Below, piece after piece: positions 26,844 to 35,131 of a DNA stretch of 64,000 bases; within the stretch, counting starts at the first letter, position 1; each line of letters begins with the position of its first letter. The stretch spans positions 31,662 through 95,661 of the forward strand of contig NZ_JAERRF010000031.1 of the NCBI RefSeq assembly GCF_016741875.1, read 5' to 3'. The stretch comes from Streptomyces coffeae (GTDB lineage Bacteria; Actinomycetota; Actinomycetes; Streptomycetales; Streptomycetaceae). Below the pieces are notes generated by a model, which was given only the letters and a program-made list of their open reading frames with translations, did no database searches and was not told the origin of the DNA. Position numbers and translations under genes: made by a program.

Positions 26844-27863
26844 GTGGCCAAGGTGACGCGGGATGATGTGGCAAGACTGGCGGGGACCTCGACCGCGGTC
26901 GTCAGCTACGTCATCAATAACGGACCAAGGCCGGTCGCCCCGGCCACGCGCGAGCGGGTGCTTGCCGCGATCAAGGAGCTCGGCTACCGGCCGGACCGCG
27001 TCGCGCAGGCGATGGCGAGCCGCCGGACCGACCTGATAGGGCTGATCGTCCCGGACGCCCGGCAGCCGTTCTTCGCGGAGATGGCACACGCCGTCGAGCA
27101 GGCGGCCGCCGAGCGCGGAAAGATGGTGCTGGTCGGCAATTCCGACTACCTCGACGACCGCGAAGTGCACTATCTGCGCGCCTTCCTGGGGATGCGGGTG
27201 TCCGGGCTGATCCTCATCAGCCAGGGCCCCAGCGAGAACGCCGCCGCCGAGATCGAGGCCTGGGACGCCCGGGTGGTGCTGCTCCACGAGCGCCCCGAGG
27301 CGATCGACGACGTGGCCGTGGTGCTGGACGACATCGGCGGTGCCCAGCTGGCGGTGCGTCATCTGCTGGAGCACGGCCATGCATACGTGGCCTGCCTCGG
27401 CGGCACCGAGATAACCCCCACCGTGGGCGACCCGGTGACCGACCACGTCGAGGGCTGGCGCCGGGCCATGCAGGAGGCCGGACGGTCCACCGAGGGGCGG
27501 CTCTTCCAGGCCCCGTACAACCGCTACGACGCCTACCAGGTCGCGCTGGAGCTGCTCTCCGGCCCCGACCGGCCCCCGGCTCTCTTCTGCGCCACCGACG
27601 ACCAGGCGTTCGGTGTGCTGCGGGCGGCGCGTGAGCTGCGTATCGACGTCCCCGGGCAGCTGGCGGTCGCGGGCTTCGACGATGTGAAGGAAGCCGGGCT
27701 CACCGATCCGCCGCTGACCACGGTCGGCTCCGACCGCCCGGCGATGGCGCGGGCCGCGGTGGACCTGGTGCTGGACGACGGCGTACGGGCCGGCTCGCGC
27801 CGGGAGCGGGTCAGGCAGTTCCCGTCGGCGCTGGTGGTCCGGCGCTCCTGCGGCTGCTCCTGA
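26844..27863 (+). CDS. LacI family transcriptional regulator
   Basis: 339 residues. It has an N-terminal LacI helix-turn-helix (VTRDDVARLAGTSTAVVSYV, hinge ERVLAAIKELGYRPDRVAQAM) and a periplasmic-binding-like effector domain. It ends SCGCS, a short Cys pair near the terminus. The gene begins 24 bp after glnR, but TAGACT lies 7 nt before its GTG, so it has its own likely leaderless promoter. It is not next to a sugar operon, so its target is not clear from context. Confidence 0.92.
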   Translation: MAKVTRDDVARLAGTSTAVVSYVINNGPRPVAPATRERVLAAIKELGYRPDRVAQAMASRRTDLIGLIVPDARQPFFAEMAHAVEQAAAERGKMVLVGNSDYLDDREVHYLRAFLGMRVSGLILISQGPSENAAAEIEAWDARVVLLHERPEAIDDVAVVLDDIGGAQLAVRHLLEHGHAYVACLGGTEITPTVGDPVTDHVEGWRRAMQEAGRSTEGRLFQAPYNRYDAYQVALELLSGPDRPPALFCATDDQAFGVLRAARELRIDVPGQLAVAGFDDVKEAGLTDPPLTTVGSDRPAMARAAVDLVLDDGVRAGSRRERVRQFPSALVVRRSCGCS

Positions 27864-27925
27864 CACCGAGCCGGGAGGGCCGCGGGCGCGTCCTTATCCC
27901 GGGCATACCGGTTTCTGCCGGGCTT

Positions 27926-27951
27926 CTCAGGCACTCCTCACGCTGCTCTCA
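27926..27951 (+). promoter_or_regulatory. Three CTCA units at 11-bp spacing before the protease gene
   Basis: CTCA occurs at 27926, 27937 and 27948, exactly 11 bp apart, ending 23 bp before the protease ATG. OmpR-type regulators bind direct repeats with this helical spacing, and the next regulator gene is of that family, so this is a candidate autoregulatory site. Confidence 0.45.
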
Positions 27952-27974
27952 TCTGCGCGCGACACCGTCGGACC

Positions 27975-29057
27975 ATGACGGACACCACGCGCCACAGCCG
28001 CGACGACGAGCCCCAGCCCTTCTCCTACGGCGGTACGCCCGGCCACCCCGCGCCGCCCCCGTATCAGCCCCCGCAGCCGGTGGTCACCCCCTCCGGGGCC
28101 ACCGTGTGGCCGGGCGGGTCCGGCGGTGCGGGCGGCGGTGCGGGCACCGCCGCCTTCGCGGACGGGCCGCGGCCCGGTGGCGGCCGCGGCAGGCGCCGCG
28201 CATCACGCTCCATGGCGCTGATCGCGGCGGTGGCGGTGGCCTCCGCGCTGGTCGGCGGCGGGGCGTCGGCCCTGGCCGTCCGGGCCATGGACAAGCCCGC
28301 CACCGAGATCTCCACCCCGGTCGTCAACACCGACTCCCGCAGTGACAGCGGGGTCGCGGCCGTGGCGGCGGCGGTGAGCCCGAGCATCGTCGAGATCAGC
28401 GCCTCCTCGGCGAAGGGCAAGTCCACCGGCTCCGGGGTGGTGCTCACCCGCGACGGTGAGATCATCACCAACAACCATGTGATCTCCGGCGCGGACTCGA
28501 TCAAGGTGTCCTTCCACGACGGCAGCACCAGAAGCGCGTCGGTCGTCGGCACCGACAGCGGCAAGGACCTCGCGCTGATCAAGGTGAAGGGCGCGAGCGG
28601 ACTCAAGCCCGCGACCCTCGGCGACTCCAGCCAGGTCCAGGTGGGCGACCAGGTGGTGGCCATCGGCTCGCCCGAGGGGCTGACCGGCACCGTCACCAGC
28701 GGAATCGTCTCCGCCCTCGACCGCAAGGTCACCGTCTCCACGGGCGAGGACCAGGGGCAGGGCGGCGGGCGGTGGCCCTTCGAGTTCGGCGGCGGCCGGT
28801 ACCACGGCGACGTCGGCTCCTCCACCACGTCCTACAAGGCCATCCAGACCGATGCCTCGCTCAACCCCGGCAACTCCGGCGGCGCCCTGATCAATATGAA
28901 GGGCCAGGTGATCGGCATCAACTCGGCGATGTACTCCTCGGCTTCGGAGCGCGCCTCCGGCGGCAGCGCGGGCAGCGTCGGCCTCGGCTTCTCGATCCCG
29001 GTCAACACCCTCAAGGCCGATCTCGACACCCTGCGCGACGGTGGCACCGACTCCTGA
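27975..29057 (+). CDS. HtrA/DegP-like membrane serine protease without PDZ domain
   Basis: 360 residues. A disordered Pro/Gly-rich cytoplasmic part (1-75) is followed by a membrane helix (79-103) and a trypsin-like S1C protease domain outside the membrane. The catalytic triad is H168 (TNNHVI), D198 (DLALIKV) and S301 (GNSGG). A Gly-rich insert at 260-282 interrupts the domain. The protein stops right after the protease fold, so the PDZ domain of classic HtrA proteins is missing. It stands before a two-component system, like the pepD-mprAB arrangement in mycobacteria, which suggests a role in envelope-stress proteolysis. Confidence 0.92.
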   Translation: MTDTTRHSRDDEPQPFSYGGTPGHPAPPPYQPPQPVVTPSGATVWPGGSGGAGGGAGTAAFADGPRPGGGRGRRRASRSMALIAAVAVASALVGGGASALAVRAMDKPATEISTPVVNTDSRSDSGVAAVAAAVSPSIVEISASSAKGKSTGSGVVLTRDGEIITNNHVISGADSIKVSFHDGSTRSASVVGTDSGKDLALIKVKGASGLKPATLGDSSQVQVGDQVVAIGSPEGLTGTVTSGIVSALDRKVTVSTGEDQGQGGGRWPFEFGGGRYHGDVGSSTTSYKAIQTDASLNPGNSGGALINMKGQVIGINSAMYSSASERASGGSAGSVGLGFSIPVNTLKADLDTLRDGGTDS

Positions 29058-29210
29058 CCCGGCGCGTCCGCGGCACGCGGCGTGCGAGGCTGGCAGCGGC
29101 GCCCGGCCCCCCGTCCGGCAGGGCGCCCGCCCCCGTCCGGCACGGCACCCCGCCACCGTCCGGCGCGGAGACGATCAGCGCCCCACCGCCATCTGTGAGG
29201 AAACCGGCCC
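29058..29210. other. Intergenic region with CCGTCCGGC repeats
   Basis: Between the protease and the response regulator. CCGTCCGGC recurs three times within about 70 bp (29110-29165). No gene or clear promoter is seen. Confidence 0.35.
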
Positions 29211-29951
29211 ATGAACCCCGCCGACCACGGCGATCAGCCCGCCCGCATCCTGATCGTCGACGACGAGCCGGCCGTCCGCGAAGCCCTGCGGCGCAGCCTG
29301 GTCTTCGAGGGCTATACGACCGAGACCGCCGTCGACGGTCTGGACGCGCTGGAGAAGGCCGGCAGCTGGAAACCCGAGCTGATCGTGCTCGATGTGCTGA
29401 TGCCGCGGATGGACGGGCTGACCGCCGCCCGGCGGCTGCGCGCGACCGGGGTGACCGTACCGGTGCTGATGCTCACCGCCCGGGACACCGTCGGCGACCG
29501 GGTCACCGGGCTGGACGCGGGGGCCGACGACTACCTCGTCAAACCCTTCGAACTCGACGAGCTGCTCGCCCGGATCCGCGCCCTGCTGCGCCGCAGCTCC
29601 TACGCGGCCGCCGCGCACGAGGCGGTGGCCGAGGACGACGCGCTCACCTTCGGCGATCTGCGGATGGACCTGGCGACCCGCGAGGTGACGCGCGGGACGC
29701 GCAGGGTCGAGCTGACCCGGACCGAGTTCACCCTGCTGGAGATGTTCCTCGCCCATCCCCGCCAGGTGCTCACCCGGGAGCAGATCCTCAAGGCGGTGTG
29801 GGGCTTCGACTTCGAGCCCTCGTCCAACTCACTTGATGTGTACGTCATGTATCTGCGTCGCAAGACCGAGGCGGGCGGTGAATCGCGGCTGGTGCACACC
29901 GTCCGTGGGGTGGGCTATGTCCTGCGGCCGGCGGACGGCGAGCCCTCATGA
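29211..29951 (+). CDS. OmpR-family response regulator, MprA-like
   Basis: 246 residues. The receiver has D61 (LIVLDVLMPRMDG) as phospho-acceptor and KPF as switch Lys. The C-terminal winged helix contains LTRTEFTLLEMFLAHPRQVLTREQI and ends GVGYVLRP. Its stop overlaps the ATG of the kinase gene (ATGA at 29948). Sequence pattern and neighbouring HtrA-type protease resemble the MprAB stress system. It probably controls the protease gene just upstream. Confidence 0.92.
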   Translation: MNPADHGDQPARILIVDDEPAVREALRRSLVFEGYTTETAVDGLDALEKAGSWKPELIVLDVLMPRMDGLTAARRLRATGVTVPVLMLTARDTVGDRVTGLDAGADDYLVKPFELDELLARIRALLRRSSYAAAAHEAVAEDDALTFGDLRMDLATREVTRGTRRVELTRTEFTLLEMFLAHPRQVLTREQILKAVWGFDFEPSSNSLDVYVMYLRRKTEAGGESRLVHTVRGVGYVLRPADGEPS

Positions 29952-31378
29952 CCGGAGGTGGACCGCTGCGTTCCCGGCTGCCGCTGCGTTCCCGGCTGGC
30001 GCTGCTGACCGCGGTGGCGGTGGCGGTCGCGGTGGCGCTGTCCGCGTTCGCCTGCTGGTTCGTCACCCGGGAGCAGCTGACCAGCGCGCTGGACGACAAG
30101 CTTCACGATGTCTCCGGGGTCTATGTCCGCGATCTTGTGGAGGCGCAGAACAACTGCTCGTCGCAGTCCCAGCCGGGCGCCGGATCCCGCCCCGGCGCCT
30201 CCGATGTGCAGCTGGTGCTGCCCGACGGCGACCGGTGCGTCGCCCGGGGCTCCCGCGCGGTCAGGGTGACCGGGGACGACATCGCCGTGGCCCGGGGGCG
30301 GCTGAACAGCGTCACCCACGACAGCAGGGCGGGGGACGGCACCCGGATGCGGGTGTACACCTTCGTCACCTCCCCGCAGGACGGCATCCCCTCGATGGCC
30401 GTCTCCGTCTCCCGCCCCCTGAACGAGGTCACCGAGCCGCTGAACACCCTCGCCCTGGTGATGCTGGTGGTCGCGGGCGTCGGGGTGCTCGGCGCCGGGG
30501 TGGCGGGGCTGTGGATCGCCCGGACCGGGCTGAGACCGGTGGACCGGCTGGCCGAGGCGGTCGAGCATGTGGCCCGCACCGAGGACCTGGCCGTACGCAT
30601 CCCCGCCGAGGGCGACGACGAGATCGCCCGGCTGTCCCGGTCCTTCAACGCCATGGCGGCCGCCCTCGCCTCCTCCCGCGACCGCCAGCAGCAGCTGATC
30701 GCGGACGCCGGACATGAGCTGCGCACCCCGCTCACCTCGCTGCGCACCAATGTGGAGCTGCTGGTGCGCAGTGAGGAGACCGGCCGCGCGCTGCCGGCCG
30801 CCGACCGCGACGCGCTGATGGCCAGCGTCAAGGCCCAGGTGACCGAACTGGCCGCGCTGATCGGCGATCTCCAGGAGCTGGCCCGGCCCGATGTGCTGCC
30901 CGGCAGCGAGCCGCTCCAGCTGGTCGCGCTGCACGAGGTGGCGCTGACCGCCGTGGAGCGGGCCCGGCTGCGCGGGGTGGGGCTGACCGTCGACGCCGCG
31001 CTGCACCCCTGGTACGTCCGCGGGGAACCGGCGGCCCTGGAACGGGCGCTGGTCAATCTGCTCGACAACGCCGTGAAGTTCAGCCCTTCGGGCGGTGTGG
31101 TCGATGTGATGCTCACCGGCGGGGAGTTGACCGTACGGGACCGGGGGCCGGGCATCGCCGACGATGAACTGCCGCATGTCTTCGAGCGGTTCTGGCGCTC
31201 CCCGTCCGCCCGCAGTCTGCCCGGCTCCGGTCTGGGGCTTTCGATCGTGGCCCGCGCCGTCCAGCAGTCCGGCGGCCAGGTGGGGCTGCGGCCGGCGGAG
31301 GGCGGCGGCACCGTCGCCTGGATCCGGCTCCCGGGAGCGCCCACGGCCCCGCCCGGTGAGGCGGGGCCGGTGCGCTGA
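29948..31378 (+). CDS. Sensor histidine kinase, MprB-like
   Basis: 476 residues. There is one membrane helix near 15-35, an extracellular sensor part of about 120 residues (DVSGVYVRDLVEAQNNC...), a second helix near 165-190 and a HAMP linker. The H-box is DAGHELRTPLTSLRTN, followed by N-box NLLDNAVKFS, DRGPGI and GSGLGLSIV. It is coupled by a 4-bp overlap to its regulator. The gene forms a short operon with the regulator and perhaps the protease. Confidence 0.93.
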   Translation: MTGGGPLRSRLPLRSRLALLTAVAVAVAVALSAFACWFVTREQLTSALDDKLHDVSGVYVRDLVEAQNNCSSQSQPGAGSRPGASDVQLVLPDGDRCVARGSRAVRVTGDDIAVARGRLNSVTHDSRAGDGTRMRVYTFVTSPQDGIPSMAVSVSRPLNEVTEPLNTLALVMLVVAGVGVLGAGVAGLWIARTGLRPVDRLAEAVEHVARTEDLAVRIPAEGDDEIARLSRSFNAMAAALASSRDRQQQLIADAGHELRTPLTSLRTNVELLVRSEETGRALPAADRDALMASVKAQVTELAALIGDLQELARPDVLPGSEPLQLVALHEVALTAVERARLRGVGLTVDAALHPWYVRGEPAALERALVNLLDNAVKFSPSGGVVDVMLTGGELTVRDRGPGIADDELPHVFERFWRSPSARSLPGSGLGLSIVARAVQQSGGQVGLRPAEGGGTVAWIRLPGAPTAPPGEAGPVR

Positions 31379-31415
31379 GAGGTGGTTCGGGCCCTTCCCG
31401 CGGAGCGCTCAGCGC

Positions 31416-32828
31416 TCAGCGGGTCTTGCCCAGGTGCAGTTCGGTGCCGACGAGGTCGGCCACGATGCCGTCCGGGCGCACCCGGATGTGCTGGATGTGG
31501 ACGCCCTTGGCCTTCTTCGGCATCTGGAAGGAGAGCGACAGCTTCTCCGACAGCTCCGGCACCTTCAGCTTGGTCAGCGCGGAGGCCACCGCGGGATCGA
31601 TCCCCAGCTTCTTGACCAGCTGGGGATGTTCGGCCACCAGATCGACGAAGTTGACCTTCATCAGCGCCGGGACGAACTTGGGCGACTTGGTGATCTGCTC
31701 CACCCGCTCGTTGTCCGGCACCGAGTCCGGCACCGAGCCCGGTGCCGACGGGCCCGCGGAGTCCGGCTCCAGCCCGAACCGCCGCGCCACCGATCCCACG
31801 GTCAGCAGCGCCTTGGCCTTCTCGGCGTCCCGGCTGATCCGCTCCGCGGTCTTGCGGTGCAGCCGCAGTCCCTCGTGACGGCCGGGCCGGTAGGTGGCGA
31901 CTCCGGGCATGTCCAGCCGCATCCCGCTGACGCTGGTGGAGATTCCCCGGTCTCCGTCGCGCCGGATCCGCGCCATGGCGTGCATCGTCACCTGCTGTCC
32001 GGCCACCGGAAGTTTGCCGTCGGCGCGCACCGACTCCGGGCCGGTCGCCCTGAACCGCACCTGGGAGGCGCCCAGTTCGCGGTTCAGGTCCTCGAACGCC
32101 AGCAGGACGTCGCCCTTCATCTCGCCTGCCACGGCGCCGCGGATGGAGCTGGGCACATCGCCGATGAGCCGGATATCCCTGGCCTTCGTGCTCACTTCGG
32201 CCAGCGAGACCCGGTCGGCCGCCACATCGGGCACCGTGACATCGACCTCATCCAGGTGCTTGTCCCACACCTGGGTGAGGAACGGGAAGCCATGGATCGT
32301 CACATTCGGCGCGGTGGCCAGACCCATCTTCTTCTGGAGCTGTTCCTCGGCCTTCTTCTCCGCGTACATCACGGCACAGCGGTCGGCCAGCAGCAGCAGC
32401 GCGGTGGCCACCAGGGCGCCGATCACCAGCTTGGCGGCGATCGGCACGGCCGCGAAGCGGCTGCGCGCGCGCCGGGAGCGGCGGCGATGGTTGGGCGGCG
32501 TCCACGGCTCGTCGCCGGCGTCCTCGGCGTCGTCCTCGTCGTCCGCCGTGAGCCCGAGCCCGAGCGGGTCGTCCGGATCGTACGGATCGGCCAACTCGGC
32601 CAGTTCCTCGTACGGGTTGGTGTACGCGGAGGGGTCGGGGCCGCTGTGCGGAGCGCCGTGCGCCGGGTCGTAACGACCGTTGTACACAGGGCCGTTGATG
32701 CCGTCGTACTGGTCGTCGTACGAGGTGTCGTACGCGGCGAGATACGCGGTGTCGTTCGGATCCGTGCTGGTGACATCGGCGTGAGAGGTGCGCGGACGGG
32801 GTGGAGGTATGCGGGTGGGGGATCGCAT
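31416..32828 (-). CDS. Large DUF2993 (LmeA-like) membrane-anchored protein
   Basis: 470 residues. Residues 1-120 are acidic and Tyr/Asp-rich (DTSYDDQYD, NPYEEL, DDEDDAEDAGDE). Then come a basic stretch and a membrane helix (about 128-147), followed by a long extracytoplasmic DUF2993 region with the motif HGFPFLTQVWDKHLDEVDV. It is a paralogue of the 228-residue protein at 18402-19088 but has an added cytoplasmic domain and a C-terminal extension. Function is inferred only from LmeA, a phospholipid-binding envelope protein. It is convergent with the sensor kinase. Confidence 0.85.
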   Translation of the reverse strand: MRSPTRIPPPRPRTSHADVTSTDPNDTAYLAAYDTSYDDQYDGINGPVYNGRYDPAHGAPHSGPDPSAYTNPYEELAELADPYDPDDPLGLGLTADDEDDAEDAGDEPWTPPNHRRRSRRARSRFAAVPIAAKLVIGALVATALLLLADRCAVMYAEKKAEEQLQKKMGLATAPNVTIHGFPFLTQVWDKHLDEVDVTVPDVAADRVSLAEVSTKARDIRLIGDVPSSIRGAVAGEMKGDVLLAFEDLNRELGASQVRFRATGPESVRADGKLPVAGQQVTMHAMARIRRDGDRGISTSVSGMRLDMPGVATYRPGRHEGLRLHRKTAERISRDAEKAKALLTVGSVARRFGLEPDSAGPSAPGSVPDSVPDNERVEQITKSPKFVPALMKVNFVDLVAEHPQLVKKLGIDPAVASALTKLKVPELSEKLSLSFQMPKKAKGVHIQHIRVRPDGIVADLVGTELHLGKTR

Positions 32829-32897
32829 CAGAACATCCCACCACGGGACACCACTTGGCTTGCAAGTCGAAACGGGGATACGTGGCGAACGGCACGC

Positions 32898-33158
32898 TCA
32901 CCGTCCACCGCGCGAGACGGCGCGCGCCTCGGTGACGGTCACCGCCCGCCCGTTCATCTCCTGCCCGTCGAGCTGGGCGATGGCCTTCTCGGCGGCCGTG
33001 TCGTCCATCTCCACGAAGCCGAACCCGCGGGAGCGGCCGCTCTCCCGGTCGGTGATGACGGTGGCGTCCAGCACCTCGCCGATCTGCCCGAACAGGGTCG
33101 CCAGGTCGTCCTTCGTCACCTGGTAGCTCAGGTTGCCCACATGCAGTCGCTTCGACAT
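32898..33158 (-). CDS. RNA-binding protein with one RRM
   Basis: 86 residues, essentially a single RNA recognition motif. RNP2 is LHVGNL (5-10) and RNP1 is RGFGFVEM (near 44-51). A short basic Arg/Gly tail ends the chain (AVSRGGR). Small bacterial RRM proteins, first known in cyanobacteria, bind single-stranded RNA and are often cold-induced. GAGGAG lies about 7 nt before the ATG. Upstream is a long AT-richer region shared with the M23 peptidase gene. Confidence 0.9.
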   Translation of the reverse strand: MSKRLHVGNLSYQVTKDDLATLFGQIGEVLDATVITDRESGRSRGFGFVEMDDTAAEKAIAQLDGQEMNGRAVTVTEARAVSRGGR

Positions 33159-33673
33159 GACCGGCTCTCCTCGTTCTGGGTGAAGCGAATCGGGTCAATG
33201 TTCTCAATGCCCAACACACCAGGCATTACGGGTGGGCCGAACCGGTTATGTCCACTGCCGCGCGTGCCCCTGACCGGTGTTCCGTGCCCCCTCTTCGCGG
33301 CGTTCTCGCGCCGGGGCCTTGGTCCTGAAACGGACGGCCGAAAGTCCCGCCGGAACGGGAGTCGATCTTATGTCTCGGTGATATGCCGCACAGCCCGCTA
33401 CGGACCTACTACGGGAATTAGGGGCGCGGTCGGATATGCGGGAGCCAGGATTTTGCCCACTGCTCAACTGGCTATATATATGCAGCTCAGAGGCCATTTT
33501 GCGACCTCTTTAACTGTCCCGGGGTGTGCGAGGAAAGGGAATCTTGACCCTTTCTTTTCTACTGGTCTCCTTAGTAGAACCGTACGTTGGCGGAATCGCG
33601 GTGACGGGATAACAAGGAGCGTCTGTTCCGGCCCCCAGCCGGTACCACCTGACGTTCTGGAGGTCGTTTCTCT
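33159..33673. other. 515-bp AT-richer divergent intergenic region
   Basis: The longest non-coding stretch in the window, between the RRM gene (minus) and the M23 peptidase gene (plus). It contains TATATATATG near 33473-33482, a hairpin with a following T-run (33533-33560), the hairpin CCGGC-CCCCA-GCCGG (about 33628-33642) and CTGGAGG before the peptidase ATG. No open frame with coding character is seen. I compared it with the c-di-AMP (ydaO) riboswitch and found no match. Confidence 0.6.
33533..33560 (+). terminator. Terminator-like hairpin in the peptidase leader
   Basis: GAAAGGG - 8-nt loop - CCCTTTC (33533-33554) followed by TTTTCT. A Rho-independent style hairpin with a T-run is rare in Streptomyces. 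Placed about 114 bp before the M23 start codon, it could be an attenuator for that gene. Confidence 0.5.
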
Positions 33674-34387
33674 ATGTCGCCGCGTGCCATATTCCGCCGC
33701 TCTTCTCTCTCCTCCGTCCGGCGCGCCCGCGTCGCCGTCGTCGCCGCGGGCGTGAGCGCCTCGGTCGTGCTCGGGGCCGGAGTGGCGCTCGCCGCCGAAG
33801 CCGCGAAGAGCGCCGACACTCTGACGGTGGCCTCCGCCGCTTCGCTCGGCGACTCGGTGAAGGCCCAGGCCGCCGCCGTGGAGAAGGCCGTCGTCGCCGA
33901 GAAGGCGGCGGCCGCGAAGGCCGCGAAGATCGCCGCGGCCAAGGCCGCGGCTGCCGAGGCCGCCGAGAACGCGTGGGTGACCCCGGTCGCCACGTACACG
34001 CTGGGCGCCCCCTTCGGCCGCGCGGGCAACCTGTGGGCCAACAAGCACAGCGGCCAGGACTTCGTCGTGCCGACCGGCACCTCGGTGCGCGCCGTCCACC
34101 ACGGTGTGGTCGTCAAGGCGGGCCCCAACGGCGGCGGTGACGGTCCGGCGTACGGCAACGCCATCGTGATCAAGCACGAGGACGGCAGCTACACGCAGTA
34201 CGCGCACCTGTCGGACATCCGGGCCTGGATCGGTGAGACCGTGAAGACCGGTGAGGAGATCGGCCTGTCCGGCAGCACCGGCAACTCCACCGGTCCGCAC
34301 CTGCACTTCGAGGGCCGCAGCGGCCCCGACTACGGCTCGGCCTACGACACCGGCAAGTACATGAAGGACCGCGGGATCCGCTACTGA
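33674..34387 (+). CDS. Secreted M23 (LytM) peptidase
   Basis: 237 residues. The signal peptide is of Sec type (basic start, hydrophobic 19-38, cleavage near ALA-AEA at 38-43). An Ala/Lys-rich helical linker (60-98) comes next, then the M23 domain with Zn ligands H125 and D129 (HSGQD) and H209/H211 (HLHF). Such enzymes cut peptide cross-bridges in peptidoglycan. CTGGAGG lies about 12 nt before the ATG. It is convergent with the TetR gene, with a 7-bp overlap of the stop regions. Confidence 0.93.
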   Translation: MSPRAIFRRSSLSSVRRARVAVVAAGVSASVVLGAGVALAAEAAKSADTLTVASAASLGDSVKAQAAAVEKAVVAEKAAAAKAAKIAAAKAAAAEAAENAWVTPVATYTLGAPFGRAGNLWANKHSGQDFVVPTGTSVRAVHHGVVVKAGPNGGGDGPAYGNAIVIKHEDGSYTQYAHLSDIRAWIGETVKTGEEIGLSGSTGNSTGPHLHFEGRSGPDYGSAYDTGKYMKDRGIRY

Positions 34388-34971
34388 CCCATGTGGGCCT
34401 GAGTCACCAGGTCGAGGGCGACTTCCAGGGCAGCCTTGCGCTTGTCCTCGGGGTCGCCCTCGATCGTCTGGAGCGCCCACAGTCCGGCGTGCAGGCTGAA
34501 GAGCGCGGTCACACAGCGGACCTGGTCCGACAGGGGCGCGTCGGGCTCCCGGAGCAGATGGGACATCGCGAACATCCGGTCCTTGAAGATCTGGCCGATG
34601 CTCAGCTCGCGCACCGTCGCCTGGTTCTCCTGCATAAAGCGGAACAGCGGGGCGGCCTTGTTCAGGGCGGCGCTGTAGCGGCGCATCAGCTCCTGCTTGG
34701 TCTCCAGGGTGCGGGGCTGCTCCGTACCCCAGGCGAGCAGCTCGTCCAGCGGCTGCCCCAGGTCCTGGAAGAGGCTGAGAAGGATGTCCTCCTTGGTCTT
34801 GAAGTGGTAGTAGAGCGCGGCCTTGGTGACCTCCAGCTGCTCGGCGATCTCCCGTAGCGAGGTCTTCTCGTAGCCGCGCTCGGCGAAGAGTTCCAGGGCG
34901 ACGTCCTGAATGCGCTGGCGGGTATCGCCCCGGCGCGCCTTCGGCTCGCCCTCGCGCGCTGTGCTGCCCAT
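34381..34971 (-). CDS. TetR family regulator of the adjacent MFS pump
   Basis: 196 residues. The HTH is in TRQRIQDVALELFAERGYEKTSLREIAEQLEVTKAALYYHF (written here in part: ELFAERGYEKTSLREIAEQL). The helical ligand-binding domain follows. AGGAGAG precedes the ATG at 34971. It is divergent from an MFS exporter across a region with a 24-bp inverted repeat, the standard arrangement for a repressor of the pump. The inducer is unknown. Confidence 0.92.
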   Translation of the reverse strand: MGSTAREGEPKARRGDTRQRIQDVALELFAERGYEKTSLREIAEQLEVTKAALYYHFKTKEDILLSLFQDLGQPLDELLAWGTEQPRTLETKQELMRRYSAALNKAAPLFRFMQENQATVRELSIGQIFKDRMFAMSHLLREPDAPLSDQVRCVTALFSLHAGLWALQTIEGDPEDKRKAALEVALDLVTQAHMGQ

Positions 34972-35016
34972 GGTCGCTCTCCTGTGTCCGCGTGCGCCCC
35001 GGCGGGCCGCATCCTT

Positions 35017-35088
35017 ACTTACTTGACGCCCGGCTAGTTGACGTCCTACCGTCTCCACTGTACGCAACTAGCCGGTCGGCAAGTAAGT
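35017..35088. promoter_or_regulatory. TetR operator and MFS promoter
   Basis: Two 24-bp arms, 35017-35040 and 35065-35088, are inverted repeats matching at 22 of 24 positions, separated by 24 bp. Each arm contains CTTACTTG and CTAGTTG. Inside lies a promoter-like pair, TTGACG (35023-35028) and TACCGT (35047-35052), spacer 18, pointing to the MFS gene. Bound TetR would cover it. Confidence 0.75.
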
Positions 35089-35131
35089 GGCGGGTTGCGG
35101 GCTCACGTCATAACCAGGGGGAATGGAGATC

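Noticed and set aside
33330..33673. c-di-AMP (ydaO) riboswitch before the M23 peptidase gene
   Set aside because: Expected because Streptomyces cell-wall hydrolases often have one, but the conserved GGGGAACC and GGUGAAUCC-type elements are absent.
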